Positions 16,055-25,023 are shown, numbered from the stretch's first letter. The stretch: DNA of 64,000 nt from an uncultured Collinsella sp. (GCA_902492235.1 CABUKS010000009.1:6023-70022); one strand, 5' to 3'. A program made the numbers and translations. The notes: a model not told the origin generated them from the sequence alone.

Positions 16055-17311
16055 CTAGGCAGACTTCTTCTTGCTGTCGGAGACCATCATGTAGACGGTG
16101 AGCACGACGGCGATGGCGGCGATCACAATGGCACCGTAGAAGGACTGCTGGTAGGCGGCGCTGCCGGCCTCGGCGTGATACAGCACGGCGGTGATGGGCT
16201 GGCTGATCCAGGTGGAAGCGGCGTAGCCCAAAAACATGATGCCGTAGTTGACGCCGATGTTGCTGGTGCCAAAGGCGCCACCGGTGAGCGGCGGGTAGAT
16301 GACGAGCAGAGCGCCAAAGCTAAAGCCGAGCAGGGCGAGCGCCACGAAGAACATGCACTGCGTAAAGCTCATCGACATGATAACGAGGGCGACGATGGTG
16401 ACGACAAGGCTGATGAGCAGCGACTTGTAGGCGCCGAGCTTGTCGATGATCTGGCCAAAGGACAGACGGCCAACCAGGTTGGCGCAGGTGTTGACGGAGA
16501 CCACCACACCGCCGAGGGCGACGGCCGCGGCGCTCGTGGGGTCGGAGAAGAGCTGAACGGCGGCGATGGAGGCAACCTTGCCCACGAGCAGGGTGCCCGC
16601 GGTGGCGGCAAAGGCGAAGGTGACGATGAGGACCCAGAAGCGCGGGGTCTTGACCATCTCGCCTGGGGTGAGGTCACCGAAGGTACCGGCATGTGCGCCG
16701 CCCTTAGGGGCCTCGAAGCCCTCAGGCAGCCAGCCGGCCTCGGGGGCCTTCAGGAACAGGGCGGAGGCGGCAATCGTCACAAAGAAGATGACGCCGAGCG
16801 CCTTAAGGGCGCCAAAGATGCCCAAGCTCGGGATGAGCAGCGAGGCGAGCACCGGGGACAGCACGGCGGGGCCGGCGGTCGAAGCGGCCAGGGTGATGCC
16901 GGAGGCGAGACCCTTCTTGTCGATGAACCACTTTTGGCCGGTGGTGAGTGCCGGGTTGTAGCCCAGACCGTTGCCGACGGCGGCGACGAGCGAGAACCAC
17001 AGGTAGAACTGCCACGGCTCGGTGACGGTGCCGGACATGAACCAGCCCACGCCGTAGCACACGGCGGCGGCGATCACGACGTTGCGCGGGCCGATCTTGT
17101 CGGAGATACGGCCGGCGAAGATGCCCGTCACGGCCATGATGGTCTGAAAGACCGGGAAGGCCCAGGTAAGGGCGCTGGACCACTCGGGGTAGGCGGCGAG
17201 CAGGTTCTTGCTCACGACGGAATACAGCGCGATGGAGCTGATGAAGAACATGGTGACGCACGCGGCGGAAAGCACGACGGCGCGACCCTTGTTGGAGTTG
17301 GTGGAAGCCAT
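16055..17311 (-). CDS. MFS transporter, OFA (oxalate/formate antiporter-like) family
   Basis: This 418-residue protein has about twelve hydrophobic segments. GRISDKIGPRNVV fills the loop between helices 2 and 3. GLGYNPALTTGQKWF and KKGLASGITLAA, on the following segments, are characteristic of OFA-type carriers, and LVGRLSFGQIIDKLG marks the second half. OFA carriers move small carboxylates, but specificity cannot be assigned. The gene lies between the SDR and Gfo/Idh genes on the same strand and is presumably controlled by the divergent LysR regulator. Confidence 0.85.
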   Translation of the reverse strand: MASTNSNKGRAVVLSAACVTMFFISSIALYSVVSKNLLAAYPEWSSALTWAFPVFQTIMAVTGIFAGRISDKIGPRNVVIAAAVCYGVGWFMSGTVTEPWQFYLWFSLVAAVGNGLGYNPALTTGQKWFIDKKGLASGITLAASTAGPAVLSPVLASLLIPSLGIFGALKALGVIFFVTIAASALFLKAPEAGWLPEGFEAPKGGAHAGTFGDLTPGEMVKTPRFWVLIVTFAFAATAGTLLVGKVASIAAVQLFSDPTSAAAVALGGVVVSVNTCANLVGRLSFGQIIDKLGAYKSLLISLVVTIVALVIMSMSFTQCMFFVALALLGFSFGALLVIYPPLTGGAFGTSNIGVNYGIMFLGYAASTWISQPITAVLYHAEAGSAAYQQSFYGAIVIAAIAVVLTVYMMVSDSKKKSA

Positions 17312-17376
17312 TGGACTCTTTCTAATCGATACGGGGGAGGAGCGGGCGTGTCTGCGGGCCTCCCTGCCAGGTTGGT

Positions 17377-18258
17377 TTACTGGTCAGTCGGCTTTGCGAC
17401 GCCGGACTCATCGGACCAGAGCTCGACACCCTTGTTCTTAAGGTAGTTGTCGGCATAGGCGCGACGGCCGCCGGGCTTGGCGGTGAGGTCGCCCATCATG
17501 TTGGAGAAGCCGCCGTCGACCTTGATGGCGTCGCCGGTGGTAAAGTCCGAGCGCGTGGACGCCAGGAACATGACGGCGTTGGCGATATCGCTAACCTCGC
17601 CGATGCGGCGCGTGGCGATCAGACGGCTGCGGCTCTTTTCGACCTCGGGGTCGGCGTAAAAGCTTGCCGACATGGGGGTCTTAACGAAGCAGGGCTCGAC
17701 GCAGTTGGAGCGCACGCCGTAGGGGCCCCATTCGGCGGCGAGCATCTTGGACATCATGTTGACGCCGGCCTTGGTGGAGCTGTACACGCCCGAGAACGTC
17801 TCGGGAGAGTGGCTGGCGACGGTCGAGATGTGCACCAGGCGACCCTGGCCGGCCTTGATCATTTCGCGACCAAAGCGCTGCGAGGTGATGAAGTAGCCAG
17901 TGAGGTTGACGTTGATGACCTCGTTCCAGTCGGAGAGCGGCAGGTCCTCCATGGCGGCGAAGCGCAGGATACCGGCGGTGTTGACGAGGACGTCGACACG
18001 GCCGAAGTCGGCGATGGTGGCATCGACGGCGGCCTGAACCTCGGCCTCGTCGGTGGCGTTCATCTTGTAGCCCTCGGCGTGGATTCCAAACTCGGCGGCG
18101 AGGTCGGCGGCTGCGGCCTTGACCTTTTCCTCGTCCAGGTCGAGCAGGACGACGTTGGCGCCGTTGCGGGCGAACTCGCGGCAAATCGCGACGCCCATAC
18201 CGCCGAGTGCGCCGGTTACGGCGCAGACATCGCCCTCGAGCTTAAGCCAGTTGCTCAT
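17377..18258 (-). CDS. SDR-family NAD(P)-dependent dehydrogenase
   Basis: This 293-residue classical short-chain dehydrogenase has the nucleotide motif TGALGGMG, DLDEEKV after beta2 (an acidic residue favouring NAD(H)), and LVNTAGI. The catalytic residues are Ser in HISTVASHS and YSSTK. The C-terminal half has PCFVKTPMS and DGGFSNMMGDL. The last 30 residues, ending in ELWSDESGVAKPTDQ, extend beyond the usual 250. It is the first gene of the operon with the MFS and Gfo/Idh genes and is divergent from the LysR regulator. Substrate is unknown, probably a polyol or sugar derivative by context. Confidence 0.88.
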   Translation of the reverse strand: MSNWLKLEGDVCAVTGALGGMGVAICREFARNGANVVLLDLDEEKVKAAAADLAAEFGIHAEGYKMNATDEAEVQAAVDATIADFGRVDVLVNTAGILRFAAMEDLPLSDWNEVINVNLTGYFITSQRFGREMIKAGQGRLVHISTVASHSPETFSGVYSSTKAGVNMMSKMLAAEWGPYGVRSNCVEPCFVKTPMSASFYADPEVEKSRSRLIATRRIGEVSDIANAVMFLASTRSDFTTGDAIKVDGGFSNMMGDLTAKPGGRRAYADNYLKNKGVELWSDESGVAKPTDQ

Positions 18259-18284
18259 AGGAACTTCCCTTCTTGTGCCTCCCT

Positions 18285-18442
18285 GTGGGTCGTTCCCATT
18301 AATCGACCCACGTGGTTTTCGCAGGTTATCGTATGCTTTGCATTTGCGCAGGTGAATTGCATATTTGTTAGAATGGCGTTAACCGTAGGTTTACACTGTG
18401 CGATGTAGCTCATTCTCAATTGAGCGTGTGACCTGCGAAAAC
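18285..18442. promoter_or_regulatory. Divergent control region with two inverted repeats
   Basis: GTGGGTCG (18285-18292) pairs with CGACCCAC (18304-18311) close to the SDR start. GTTTTCGCAGGTTA (18315-18328) is repeated inverted as TGACCTGCGAAAAC (18429-18442), 100 bases away. The pair flanks the SDR-LysR promoter space and looks like two operator half-regions, probably for the LysR protein. Confidence 0.45.
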
Positions 18443-18491
18443 AACCCCCTGTGGCACCATGTGGTCACGGGCGCGAAAACGGGAGATTGAC

Positions 18492-19370
18492 GTGTACGAT
18501 CGACGACTTGAGGCCATATCGGCCGCCGCGGAGCTGGGGAGCTTCTCGCGTGCGGCGGCAAGATTGCGCGTGTCGACCCCGGCCCTCGTCAAGCAGGTGT
18601 CGGGCTTCGAGGCCGAGTTCGGCATCACGTTGTTCGAGCGCTCGCACTCGGGCGTCAAGGTGACGCCGGCCGGCGCACTGCTGGTGGACGACGCGCGCTC
18701 GATCATGCGGCAGTCCGAGGACGCGCTGCGCCGTGCTCGACGCGCGGCGGGCGATGGCGGTGCCGTGCGCCTGGGCGTATCGATGATGTGCCCAGGACGC
18801 CAGACGCTGTCGATGTGGACGGGCATCCACGATCTGGAACCGTCGTTGCGATTTGAGATCGTGCCGGTGAGCGACCTCTATGACGAGCGCGAATCCGTCA
18901 TGCGCAGCTTGGGCCGCGAGGTCGATGTGGTGCAGTCGAGTTTTTCGACCCCGCGCTGGGGTGACGCCTGCCAAAAGCTCCACATCGTTAACGTACCGTT
19001 TTATATCGACCTGCCGCGCGCGAGCCCGCTGGCGCGCAAGAATCGCATTACGGTTGCCGACCTAGAGGGCATGCGCCTGCGCGTGCTCCGTCACGGCAAC
19101 GATGCGATGGACAGCCTACGCATCGACCTTTTGGCCGACGGCGGCGTGGACGTGATCGATGTGGATAGCTTTGACTTTGCGCTCTTTAACGAGGCGGAGG
19201 AAAAGGGCGATGCGGTACTCACCTGCGGTGCATGGTCGGGCGTGCACCCTGCCTTTGTGGGCGTGCCGTTCCTATGCGGACGCGAGGTGCCGGTCTTTTT
19301 GCACTATCCGCTCGAGCCAACCCTCCAAGTACAAAAATTCGTCAACGCCATGGCTCAATTTCTCAAATAG
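18492..19370 (+). CDS. LysR-family transcriptional regulator
   Basis: This 292-residue regulator starts at a GTG with GGGAGA upstream. The N-terminal winged helix (LEAISAAAELGSFSRAAARLRVSTPALVKQVSGFEAEFGITLFERS) is a clear LysR domain. A linker helix follows, then a periplasmic-binding-protein-like effector domain (VRLGVSMMCPGRQTLS onward). An in-frame ATG at 18459 would add 11 basic residues and lacks a site. It is divergent from the SDR-MFS-Gfo/Idh operon and probably controls it in response to the transported compound or a product. Confidence 0.9.
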   Translation: MYDRRLEAISAAAELGSFSRAAARLRVSTPALVKQVSGFEAEFGITLFERSHSGVKVTPAGALLVDDARSIMRQSEDALRRARRAAGDGGAVRLGVSMMCPGRQTLSMWTGIHDLEPSLRFEIVPVSDLYDERESVMRSLGREVDVVQSSFSTPRWGDACQKLHIVNVPFYIDLPRASPLARKNRITVADLEGMRLRVLRHGNDAMDSLRIDLLADGGVDVIDVDSFDFALFNEAEEKGDAVLTCGAWSGVHPAFVGVPFLCGREVPVFLHYPLEPTLQVQKFVNAMAQFLK

Positions 19371-19442
19371 CTCATTTGGGATGGGGCTTTTTTGACTACC
19401 TTTGCCGCCTTGCCCGTTCCAGAAAAATCATCCTTACAAAAC

Positions 19443-19470
19443 GAGGCCCTGGCCAAACGGCCAGGGCCTC
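19443..19470. terminator. Terminator between LysR gene and ABC exporter genes
   Basis: GAGGCCCTGGCC / GGCCAGGGCCTC make a perfect 12-bp stem with a 4-base loop. Minus-strand reading gives a T-rich tail (CGTTTTG), so it mainly serves the leftward ABC operon. Confidence 0.7.
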
Positions 19471-19535
19471 ACCACTTCTTTTCAGGCTGCGAGAAAAGAC
19501 TGGAGCTCCGTTGGGAGCGTAGGGGCTGTTTTGAG

Positions 19536-21455
19536 CTACTCCAGCTCAAACGCTCCGGTATAGAGCTGGTAGTAATACCCGCGCTTGGCGATCAGCTCGT
19601 TGTGGTTGCCGCGCTCGATAATGCGGCCGTGGTCCAGACAGATAATCGCATCGGAGTTGCGCACGGTGGACAGGCGGTGCGCGATGACAAACGTCGTGCG
19701 GCCCTCCATGAGCTTGTCCATGCCCGCTTGCACGATGGCCTCGGTGCGGGTGTCGATGGAGCTCGTGGCCTCGTCCAGGATCATCGCCGGCGGATCGGCA
19801 ACGGCGGCGCGTGCGATCGAAATCAGCTGACGCTGGCCCTGCGACAGCTGTGCGCCGTTGCCGGTGAGCATGGTGTCGTAGCCGTCGGGCAGGCGGGTGA
19901 TAAAGTCGTCCGCGCCCGCGAGCTTGGCCGCCGCGATGCACTCCTCGTCGGTGGCGTCCAAGTTGCCGTAGCGGATGTTGTCCATCACGGTGCCGGTGAA
20001 CAGGTTCACGTCCTGCAGCACCACGCCCAGCGAGCGGCGCAGATCGGCCTTGCGGATCTTGTTGACGTTGATGCCGTCGTAGCGGATCTTGCCGTCGGCG
20101 ATGTCGTAGAAGCGGTTGATGAGGTTGGTGATGGTCGTCTTACCGGCACCGGTGGCGCCGACAAACGCGACCTTCTGGCCCGGCTTGGCAAACACGGACA
20201 CGCCGTGCAGCACCTCGTGGTCGGGCGTGTAGCCAAAGTCCACGTTGTCCATGACCAGGTCGCCGCGCAGCGGCACGTACTCGATCTCGCCGGTCGCGCG
20301 GTGCGGATGCTTCCATGCCCACATGCCGGTGTGGTGGTCGGCCTCCTCGAGCTGCCAGGTATCGGGGTTCACCTGCGCGTTGACGAGCGTCACATAGCCT
20401 TCGTCGGCTTCGGGCTTCTCGTCGATGAGTTCAAAGATGCGGTCGGCGCCGGCGAGGCCCATGACCACGGCGTTGATCTGCTGCGAGATTTGGCCGATCT
20501 GCCCGCAGAACTGCTTGGTCATGTTGAGGAACGGCACTACGACGGCGATGGACAGCGTCATGCCCGAGATGCTCAGGTTAGGCACGCCCAGCGCCAGGAA
20601 AATGCCGCCCGCCAGTGCGACCAGCACGTAGAGCAGGTTGCCCAGGTTCATAAGGATAGGCATGAGGATGTTGGCGTACATGTTGGCCTTCTGCGAGACC
20701 TCGAAGAGCTTTTCGTTGCGCTCGTCAAAATCGGCTTCGGCGGCAGACTCGTGGCAGAATGCCTTGACGACCTTCTGGCCGTTCATGACTTCCTCGATAT
20801 GGCCCTCGACCACGCCGAGTTCGGTCTGCTGCGCAATGAAGAAGCGCGCGGAGTTGGAGCCGAGCAGCTTGGTCATAAAGGTCATAAAGGCGACGCCGGC
20901 CACAATGACCAGGCACATCCACACGCTGTAGTACAGCATGATAAAGAACACCGTGACGATGACGATGGTCGTCATGAGCAGGTTGGGCAGCGACTGGCTG
21001 ATCATCTGGCGCAGCGTGTCGATGTCGTTGGTGTAGTGGCTCATGATGTCGCCGCGCTGGTGCGTGTCGAAGTAGCGAATCGGCAGGTCCTGCATGCGGT
21101 TGAACATCTTCTCGCGCAGCTTCTCGAGCGAGCCCTGCGTAACGATGGCCATGGCGCGGTTCCAGAAGAGTGAGGACAGGATGCCGACGCCGTAGATGCA
21201 GGCGAGGGTGGTCACAAGCTTCAGAATTTTGGGCTGCGCGGTCGTCCAATCGCCCGACTGCCACGACTCGCTAATAATCTGCAGGGCGCTCTGAAGGAAG
21301 GTCGCGCCGATGGAGTTGATGATGGCGCAGAGCACCACGCCGACGACGACGAGGGGCAAAAGCACGGGGTAGAAGCCAAAGAGCGTCTTGATGAGGCGCG
21401 ACATGGTGCCGCCCTTGCGGTTGAGCGCGCGCTCGGCGGTCGTTGCCTTACTCAT
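19536..21455 (-). CDS. ABC-type exporter half-transporter (TMD-NBD), second of pair
   Basis: This 639-residue protein has an N-terminal six-helix exporter domain and a C-terminal ATPase. The ATPase carries VGATGAGKTTITNL (Walker A), LSQGQRQLISIARA (signature), MILDEATSSID (Walker B) and an HRLSTVRN switch. The coupling helix region includes LREKMFNRMQDLPIRYFD. The start ATG overlaps the upstream ABC gene stop by 8 bases (ATGAGTAA) and has AAGGAGG. Export substrate is unknown; MarR linkage fits drug or toxic-compound export. Confidence 0.92.
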   Translation of the reverse strand: MSKATTAERALNRKGGTMSRLIKTLFGFYPVLLPLVVVGVVLCAIINSIGATFLQSALQIISESWQSGDWTTAQPKILKLVTTLACIYGVGILSSLFWNRAMAIVTQGSLEKLREKMFNRMQDLPIRYFDTHQRGDIMSHYTNDIDTLRQMISQSLPNLLMTTIVIVTVFFIMLYYSVWMCLVIVAGVAFMTFMTKLLGSNSARFFIAQQTELGVVEGHIEEVMNGQKVVKAFCHESAAEADFDERNEKLFEVSQKANMYANILMPILMNLGNLLYVLVALAGGIFLALGVPNLSISGMTLSIAVVVPFLNMTKQFCGQIGQISQQINAVVMGLAGADRIFELIDEKPEADEGYVTLVNAQVNPDTWQLEEADHHTGMWAWKHPHRATGEIEYVPLRGDLVMDNVDFGYTPDHEVLHGVSVFAKPGQKVAFVGATGAGKTTITNLINRFYDIADGKIRYDGINVNKIRKADLRRSLGVVLQDVNLFTGTVMDNIRYGNLDATDEECIAAAKLAGADDFITRLPDGYDTMLTGNGAQLSQGQRQLISIARAAVADPPAMILDEATSSIDTRTEAIVQAGMDKLMEGRTTFVIAHRLSTVRNSDAIICLDHGRIIERGNHNELIAKRGYYYQLYTGAFELE

Positions 21456-23262
21456 GTGCCTCGCCTCCTTCCTGGGTCTGAGCTTGCGTTGCAGATGCCT
21501 CGGTGTCGGCCTCGACGGCCCCTTCGCCCTCGGCAGACATCTTGCTTTGCGAGGTAAAGGTCTCGCGGTAGATCTCGCTCGTCTTAAGCAGCTCATCGTG
21601 GTTGCCGATCTGCGCGATGCGGCCACCCTCCATGACGATGATGCGATCGGCGTCCTGCACGGAGCTGATGCGCTGGGCGATGATGAGCTTGGTCGTGTTG
21701 GGCAGATAGCTTGCCAGCCCCGCGCGGATCTTGGCGTCGGTCTTGGTGTCGACGGCGCTGGTGGAGTCGTCCAGGATCAAGATCTTGGGGCGACGCAGCA
21801 GGGCACGCGCAATGCACAGACGCTGCTTCTGACCGCCGGAGACATTGGAGCCGCCCTGTTCGATCCAGGTGTCATAGCCCTTGGGGAAGCCGTCGACAAA
21901 CTCGTCGGCGCAGGCCAGATGTGCCGCCTCGCGGACTTCCTCGTCGGTGGCGTTCGGGTCGCCCCAACGCAGGTTCTCGGCAATCGTGCCGCTAAACAGC
22001 ACGTTTTTCTGCAGCACCATGGCCACCTGGTGGCGCAGGGCGTCCAAGTCGTAGTCGCGCACATCCACGCCGCCCACGCGCACGGTACCCTCGGTGGTGT
22101 CGTACAGACGGGCGATGAGGTTTACAAGCGTGGACTTGGCCGAGCCGGTGCCGCCGATGATGCCGATGGTCTCGCCGCTCTTAATGTGCAGGTCGATATC
22201 GTCGAGCGCCTGGCGCTTTGCATGCGCGGAATACTTAAAGCTCACGTGGTCAAAGTCGATGGAGCCGTCGGCAACCTCGAGCACGGGCTCAGCGGGATCG
22301 GCGATCGTGGGCTCGGCGGCCAGCACCTCGGTAATGCGGTGCGCCGATTCGTCGGCCATGGTCACCATGACAAAGATCATCGACAGCTGCATCAGGCTCA
22401 TGAGGATCTGGAAGCCATAGGTAAAGATCGAGGAGAGCTGGCCCACGTCGAACAGCGTGCCCTGGCTCGTGATGATGAGCTTGGAGCCCAGGTAGATGAT
22501 GACGACAAACGCGCCGTTGACGCAGATATTCATCATGGGGTTGTTAAAGGCGAGCAGCTTCTCGGCGCGGGTGAAGTCCATCTGGACGTCGCGCGCGGCG
22601 GTCGCGAACTTCTCCTTCTCAAAGTCTTCGCGCACGTAGCTCTTAACCACGCGCATGCCGGTGACGTTTTCCTCGACGGACTCGTTAAGGGCATCGTACT
22701 TGTGGAACACGCGCGAGAAGATGGGGCGCACCTTAAAGATGATAAAGAACAGTCCAAAGCCCAGCAGCGGAATGATGACCAGGTAGACCATGGCAACGCT
22801 GCCGCCCATGATAAATGCCATGGTAAAGGCGAAGATCAATACCAGCGGCGCGCGCACGGCGATGCGGATGATCATCATAAAGGCCTGCTGCACGTTGTTG
22901 ATGTCGGTGGTCAGGCGCGTGACGAGCGAGGAGCTCGAGAACTCATCGATGTTGGCAAAGCTGAACGTCTGGATCTTGTAGAACAGGTCGTGACGCAGGT
23001 TCTTGGCGAAGCCGCAACTCGCATTGCTGCAGGTGACGCCGGCAGCGGCACCGAAAGCAAGCGACGTCAGCGCGATGAGCACCAAAAAGCCTGCGGTGGG
23101 AAGCATCTCGGCTACGGTGGCGCCGTCTTTGATGGCGTCGATCAGGTTGGCGGTGATAAATGGAATCAGCATCTCGCAGAGCACCTCGCCAAGTACGAGC
23201 AACGGCGTGGCAACGGTGACTTTCATATAGTCGCGGATGCTGCCCATGAGGGTTTTAATCAT
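21448..23262 (-). CDS. ABC-type exporter half-transporter (TMD-NBD), first of pair
   Basis: This 604-residue half-transporter has a six-helix membrane domain (about 15-315) and an ATPase domain. IGGTGSAKSTLVNL is a Walker A with Ser in place of the usual Gly before Ala-Lys. SGGQKQRLCIARALL is the signature and ILILDDSTSAVD is Walker B, with Asp-Ser instead of the catalytic Asp-Glu. That suggests a degenerate, non-hydrolysing site, as in heterodimeric exporters of the TmrAB/BmrCD sort. The partner keeps the Glu. A long acidic Ala/Glu tail ends the protein. The start overlaps the MarR stop by 8 bases. Confidence 0.92.
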   Translation of the reverse strand: MIKTLMGSIRDYMKVTVATPLLVLGEVLCEMLIPFITANLIDAIKDGATVAEMLPTAGFLVLIALTSLAFGAAAGVTCSNASCGFAKNLRHDLFYKIQTFSFANIDEFSSSSLVTRLTTDINNVQQAFMMIIRIAVRAPLVLIFAFTMAFIMGGSVAMVYLVIIPLLGFGLFFIIFKVRPIFSRVFHKYDALNESVEENVTGMRVVKSYVREDFEKEKFATAARDVQMDFTRAEKLLAFNNPMMNICVNGAFVVIIYLGSKLIITSQGTLFDVGQLSSIFTYGFQILMSLMQLSMIFVMVTMADESAHRITEVLAAEPTIADPAEPVLEVADGSIDFDHVSFKYSAHAKRQALDDIDLHIKSGETIGIIGGTGSAKSTLVNLIARLYDTTEGTVRVGGVDVRDYDLDALRHQVAMVLQKNVLFSGTIAENLRWGDPNATDEEVREAAHLACADEFVDGFPKGYDTWIEQGGSNVSGGQKQRLCIARALLRRPKILILDDSTSAVDTKTDAKIRAGLASYLPNTTKLIIAQRISSVQDADRIIVMEGGRIAQIGNHDELLKTSEIYRETFTSQSKMSAEGEGAVEADTEASATQAQTQEGGEAHE

Positions 23263-23761
23263 CCAGTTCCTCCCAAGTTTTGCGGATTTTCTCGAGCATT
23301 TCGGCGAGCTGCTCACGCTCGTCGTGGGTGAGGGCGCTAAAGGCCTGCTCTCTAAAGCGAATGCGGGCGGCCTGGTCGATGCGGGCGTTTTCCCGGCCGG
23401 TTTCGGTCAGGCGAATGGTGAGTTGCCGTCGATCCTTGGGGTTACGGCTGCGCTCAATGAGGCCGTTGACCTCGAGCTTGGACAGGATCTCGGAAAGCGA
23501 CCCCGGCTTGAGGTCAAAGTGCATGCCGAGTTCCTGCTGCGACATCTCGCTGCCGGGCTGCTTGGCCAGCAGGCAGATGATGGGCGCCTTGCCGGATACG
23601 CCTCCGCCATGAAAGTGCATGTAATGGCCGCAAAAGCCCAGACCGCTCAGGATGCGCTTGGCGAGTTTGTCTTCGGCGCTGACCGCTTCGGGTATGTCTA
23701 CCGGTTGCGACGGGTCACCGCCGGGCTCATGCGAACAAAGGCTAAGAGGTTCATCGCACAT
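23255..23761 (-). CDS. MarR-family transcriptional regulator
   Basis: This 168-residue winged-helix regulator includes APIICLLAKQPGSEMSQQELGMHFDLKPGSLSEILSKLEVNGLIERSRNPKDRRQLTIRLTETGRE in one continuous stretch, with the DRR wing motif typical of MarR proteins. AAAGGAG precedes the ATG. It is the first gene of the ABC exporter operon and overlaps the next gene by 8 bases (ATGATTAA), so expression is probably coupled. It most likely represses its own operon and is released by a ligand the pump exports. Confidence 0.9.
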   Translation of the reverse strand: MCDEPLSLCSHEPGGDPSQPVDIPEAVSAEDKLAKRILSGLGFCGHYMHFHGGGVSGKAPIICLLAKQPGSEMSQQELGMHFDLKPGSLSEILSKLEVNGLIERSRNPKDRRQLTIRLTETGRENARIDQAARIRFREQAFSALTHDEREQLAEMLEKIRKTWEELDD

Positions 23762-23785
23762 GAATTAGTGCTGCTCCTTTCTTTA

Positions 23786-23815
23786 GTTAGGTAGAGGAAT
23801 TGTTTTGTGCCTAAC
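23786..23815 (-). promoter_or_regulatory. Candidate operator for the MarR operon
   Basis: GTTAGG and CCTAAC form an inverted repeat 25-54 bases before the MarR start, in an AT-rich patch. Spacing of 18 bases between half-sites is compatible with a dimeric winged-helix repressor but is not diagnostic. Confidence 0.4.
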
Positions 23816-23860
23816 CAATTTAGGAGCGTGAGAAATCAATGTCAAGGTACCAAAGTAGTT

Positions 23861-24030
23861 GTTGCGCGGTTTTACCAAACCGCGCAACGGCTCGACGCTG
23901 CGCGGGCCGCATTTGGACAATCTGACGTTCAACTTCAAGGGCGCGACCAGAAGGTCAGCGCCCTTTCGTTTCACGTCACCTTGTCACAAATGCGACCCGC
24001 TCGCTGTCGCTGCCAAAACATCGGCGTTGT
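23861..24030 (+). repeat. Composite structured element, copy 1
   Basis: Hairpin A is GTTGCGCGGTTT / AAACCGCGCAAC (23861-23888). A linker with CGACGCTGC follows. Hairpin B has outer arms GCGGGCCGCATTTG / CAAATGCGACCCGC (23902-23915, 23987-24000), an inner stem AAGGGCGC / GCGCCCTT and an apical GACC-AGAA-GGTC. A tail GCCAAAACATCGGCGTTG ends it. The GGGGACGTTC motif follows at 24037-24065. It fills most of the gene-free stretch between the MarR and pyridoxal kinase genes; nothing else was seen there. Confidence 0.7.
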
Positions 24031-24036
24031 TATGAG

Positions 24037-24065
24037 TAGTCATTGGGGACGTTCTTAAACGACTA
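24037..24065. repeat. GGGGACGTTC hairpin motif
   Basis: TAGTC and GACTA flank the conserved block TTGGGGACGTTCTTAA. Related motifs occur at 37757, 42281, 43831 and 59411. Confidence 0.55.
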
Positions 24066-24198
24066 GCTTCCTTCTTTCCGTAACCTTTCCGCAACAATTT
24101 GCCCTTCGTGCCGCTCGACTCCGCTCGCAACGTCCCCTGCGCTACACTTAGTCGCACTGTGGCGCTGCTGCGCCGCGCCCGAACCAAGGGAGACCCTC

Positions 24199-25023
24199 AT
24201 GAAGAACACTCAGCTGCTGCTGATCAACGATATGTGCGGCTACGGCAAGGTCGCACTTTCCGCCATGCTGCCGGTGCTGTCGCACATGGGCTACCGTATC
24301 CATAATCTGCCGACGGCGCTCGTTTCCGACACGCTCAACTACCCCAAGTTCTACATCCACGACACCACCGAGTACGTGCGCCAAAGCCTCGCCATCTGGG
24401 AGGAGCTCGGCTTTGAGTTCGACGCCATCTCGACCGGCTTTATCGTGACCGAGGAAGAGACGCGCATCATCTCGGACTTTTGCCACCGCCGTGCGCAAAA
24501 GGGCACCAAGGTGTTCGTCGACCCCATCATGGGCGACAACGGCAAGCTCTATGCGGGCGTGCCCGAGTCCACGATTGGCCTTATGCGGCATCTGCTGGAG
24601 TGCGCAGACTACGCGGTGCCCAACTATACCGAGGCGTGCCTGCTTGCCGATAGGCCTATCGCCGAGCAAATTACGCCCGATGAGGCCCGCGCCCTTGTGG
24701 ACGCCGTGCGTGAGCTGGGTGCCAAGTCTGTGGTCATTACGAGCGCCGTAGTCAATGGCACGAACGCGGTTATCGGTTACGACCATGTGGCGGGGGAGTA
24801 CTTTACGATTCCCTTTGAGCTCATTCCGGTCTACTTCCCGGGCACGGGCGACACGTTCTCGGCGGTGCTCGTCGGCCGCGTTATGGCAGGTTGGAGTCTG
24901 CAGCGCGCGACGTCCGATGCCATGCGTGTGGTGGCTGAGCTTATCGAGCGCAATGCCGGCCAAGAGGACAAGTCGGCTGGCCTTCCCATCGAGGCCTGCC
25001 TGGATGTGATTGACCATGAGTAA
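24199..25023 (+). CDS. Pyridoxal/pyridoxamine kinase (PfkB/ThiD superfamily)
   Basis: This 274-residue ribokinase-fold enzyme begins LLLINDMCGYGKVALSAMLPVL, as PdxY/PdxK-type B6 kinases do. DPIMGDNGKLY lies in the middle, and FPGTGDTFSAVLVGRVM near residues 212-228 contains the GTGD catalytic Asp. The reaction is ATP-dependent phosphorylation of pyridoxal, pyridoxamine or pyridoxine for PLP salvage. AAGGGAG precedes the ATG. The downstream TIGR04076-like gene overlaps its stop by 8 bases, so the two are translationally linked. Confidence 0.9.
   Translation: MKNTQLLLINDMCGYGKVALSAMLPVLSHMGYRIHNLPTALVSDTLNYPKFYIHDTTEYVRQSLAIWEELGFEFDAISTGFIVTEEETRIISDFCHRRAQKGTKVFVDPIMGDNGKLYAGVPESTIGLMRHLLECADYAVPNYTEACLLADRPIAEQITPDEARALVDAVRELGAKSVVITSAVVNGTNAVIGYDHVAGEYFTIPFELIPVYFPGTGDTFSAVLVGRVMAGWSLQRATSDAMRVVAELIERNAGQEDKSAGLPIEACLDVIDHE

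Noticed and set aside
15134..17446. Plus-strand open frame of about 770 codons opposite the Gfo/Idh and MFS genes
   Set aside because: Antisense shadow of recognised proteins; Gly/Asp/His-rich with no domain.
23821..24198. Small coding frames between the MarR and B6 kinase genes
   Set aside because: They coincide with the structured repeat, lack ribosome sites, and have no recognisable sequence.
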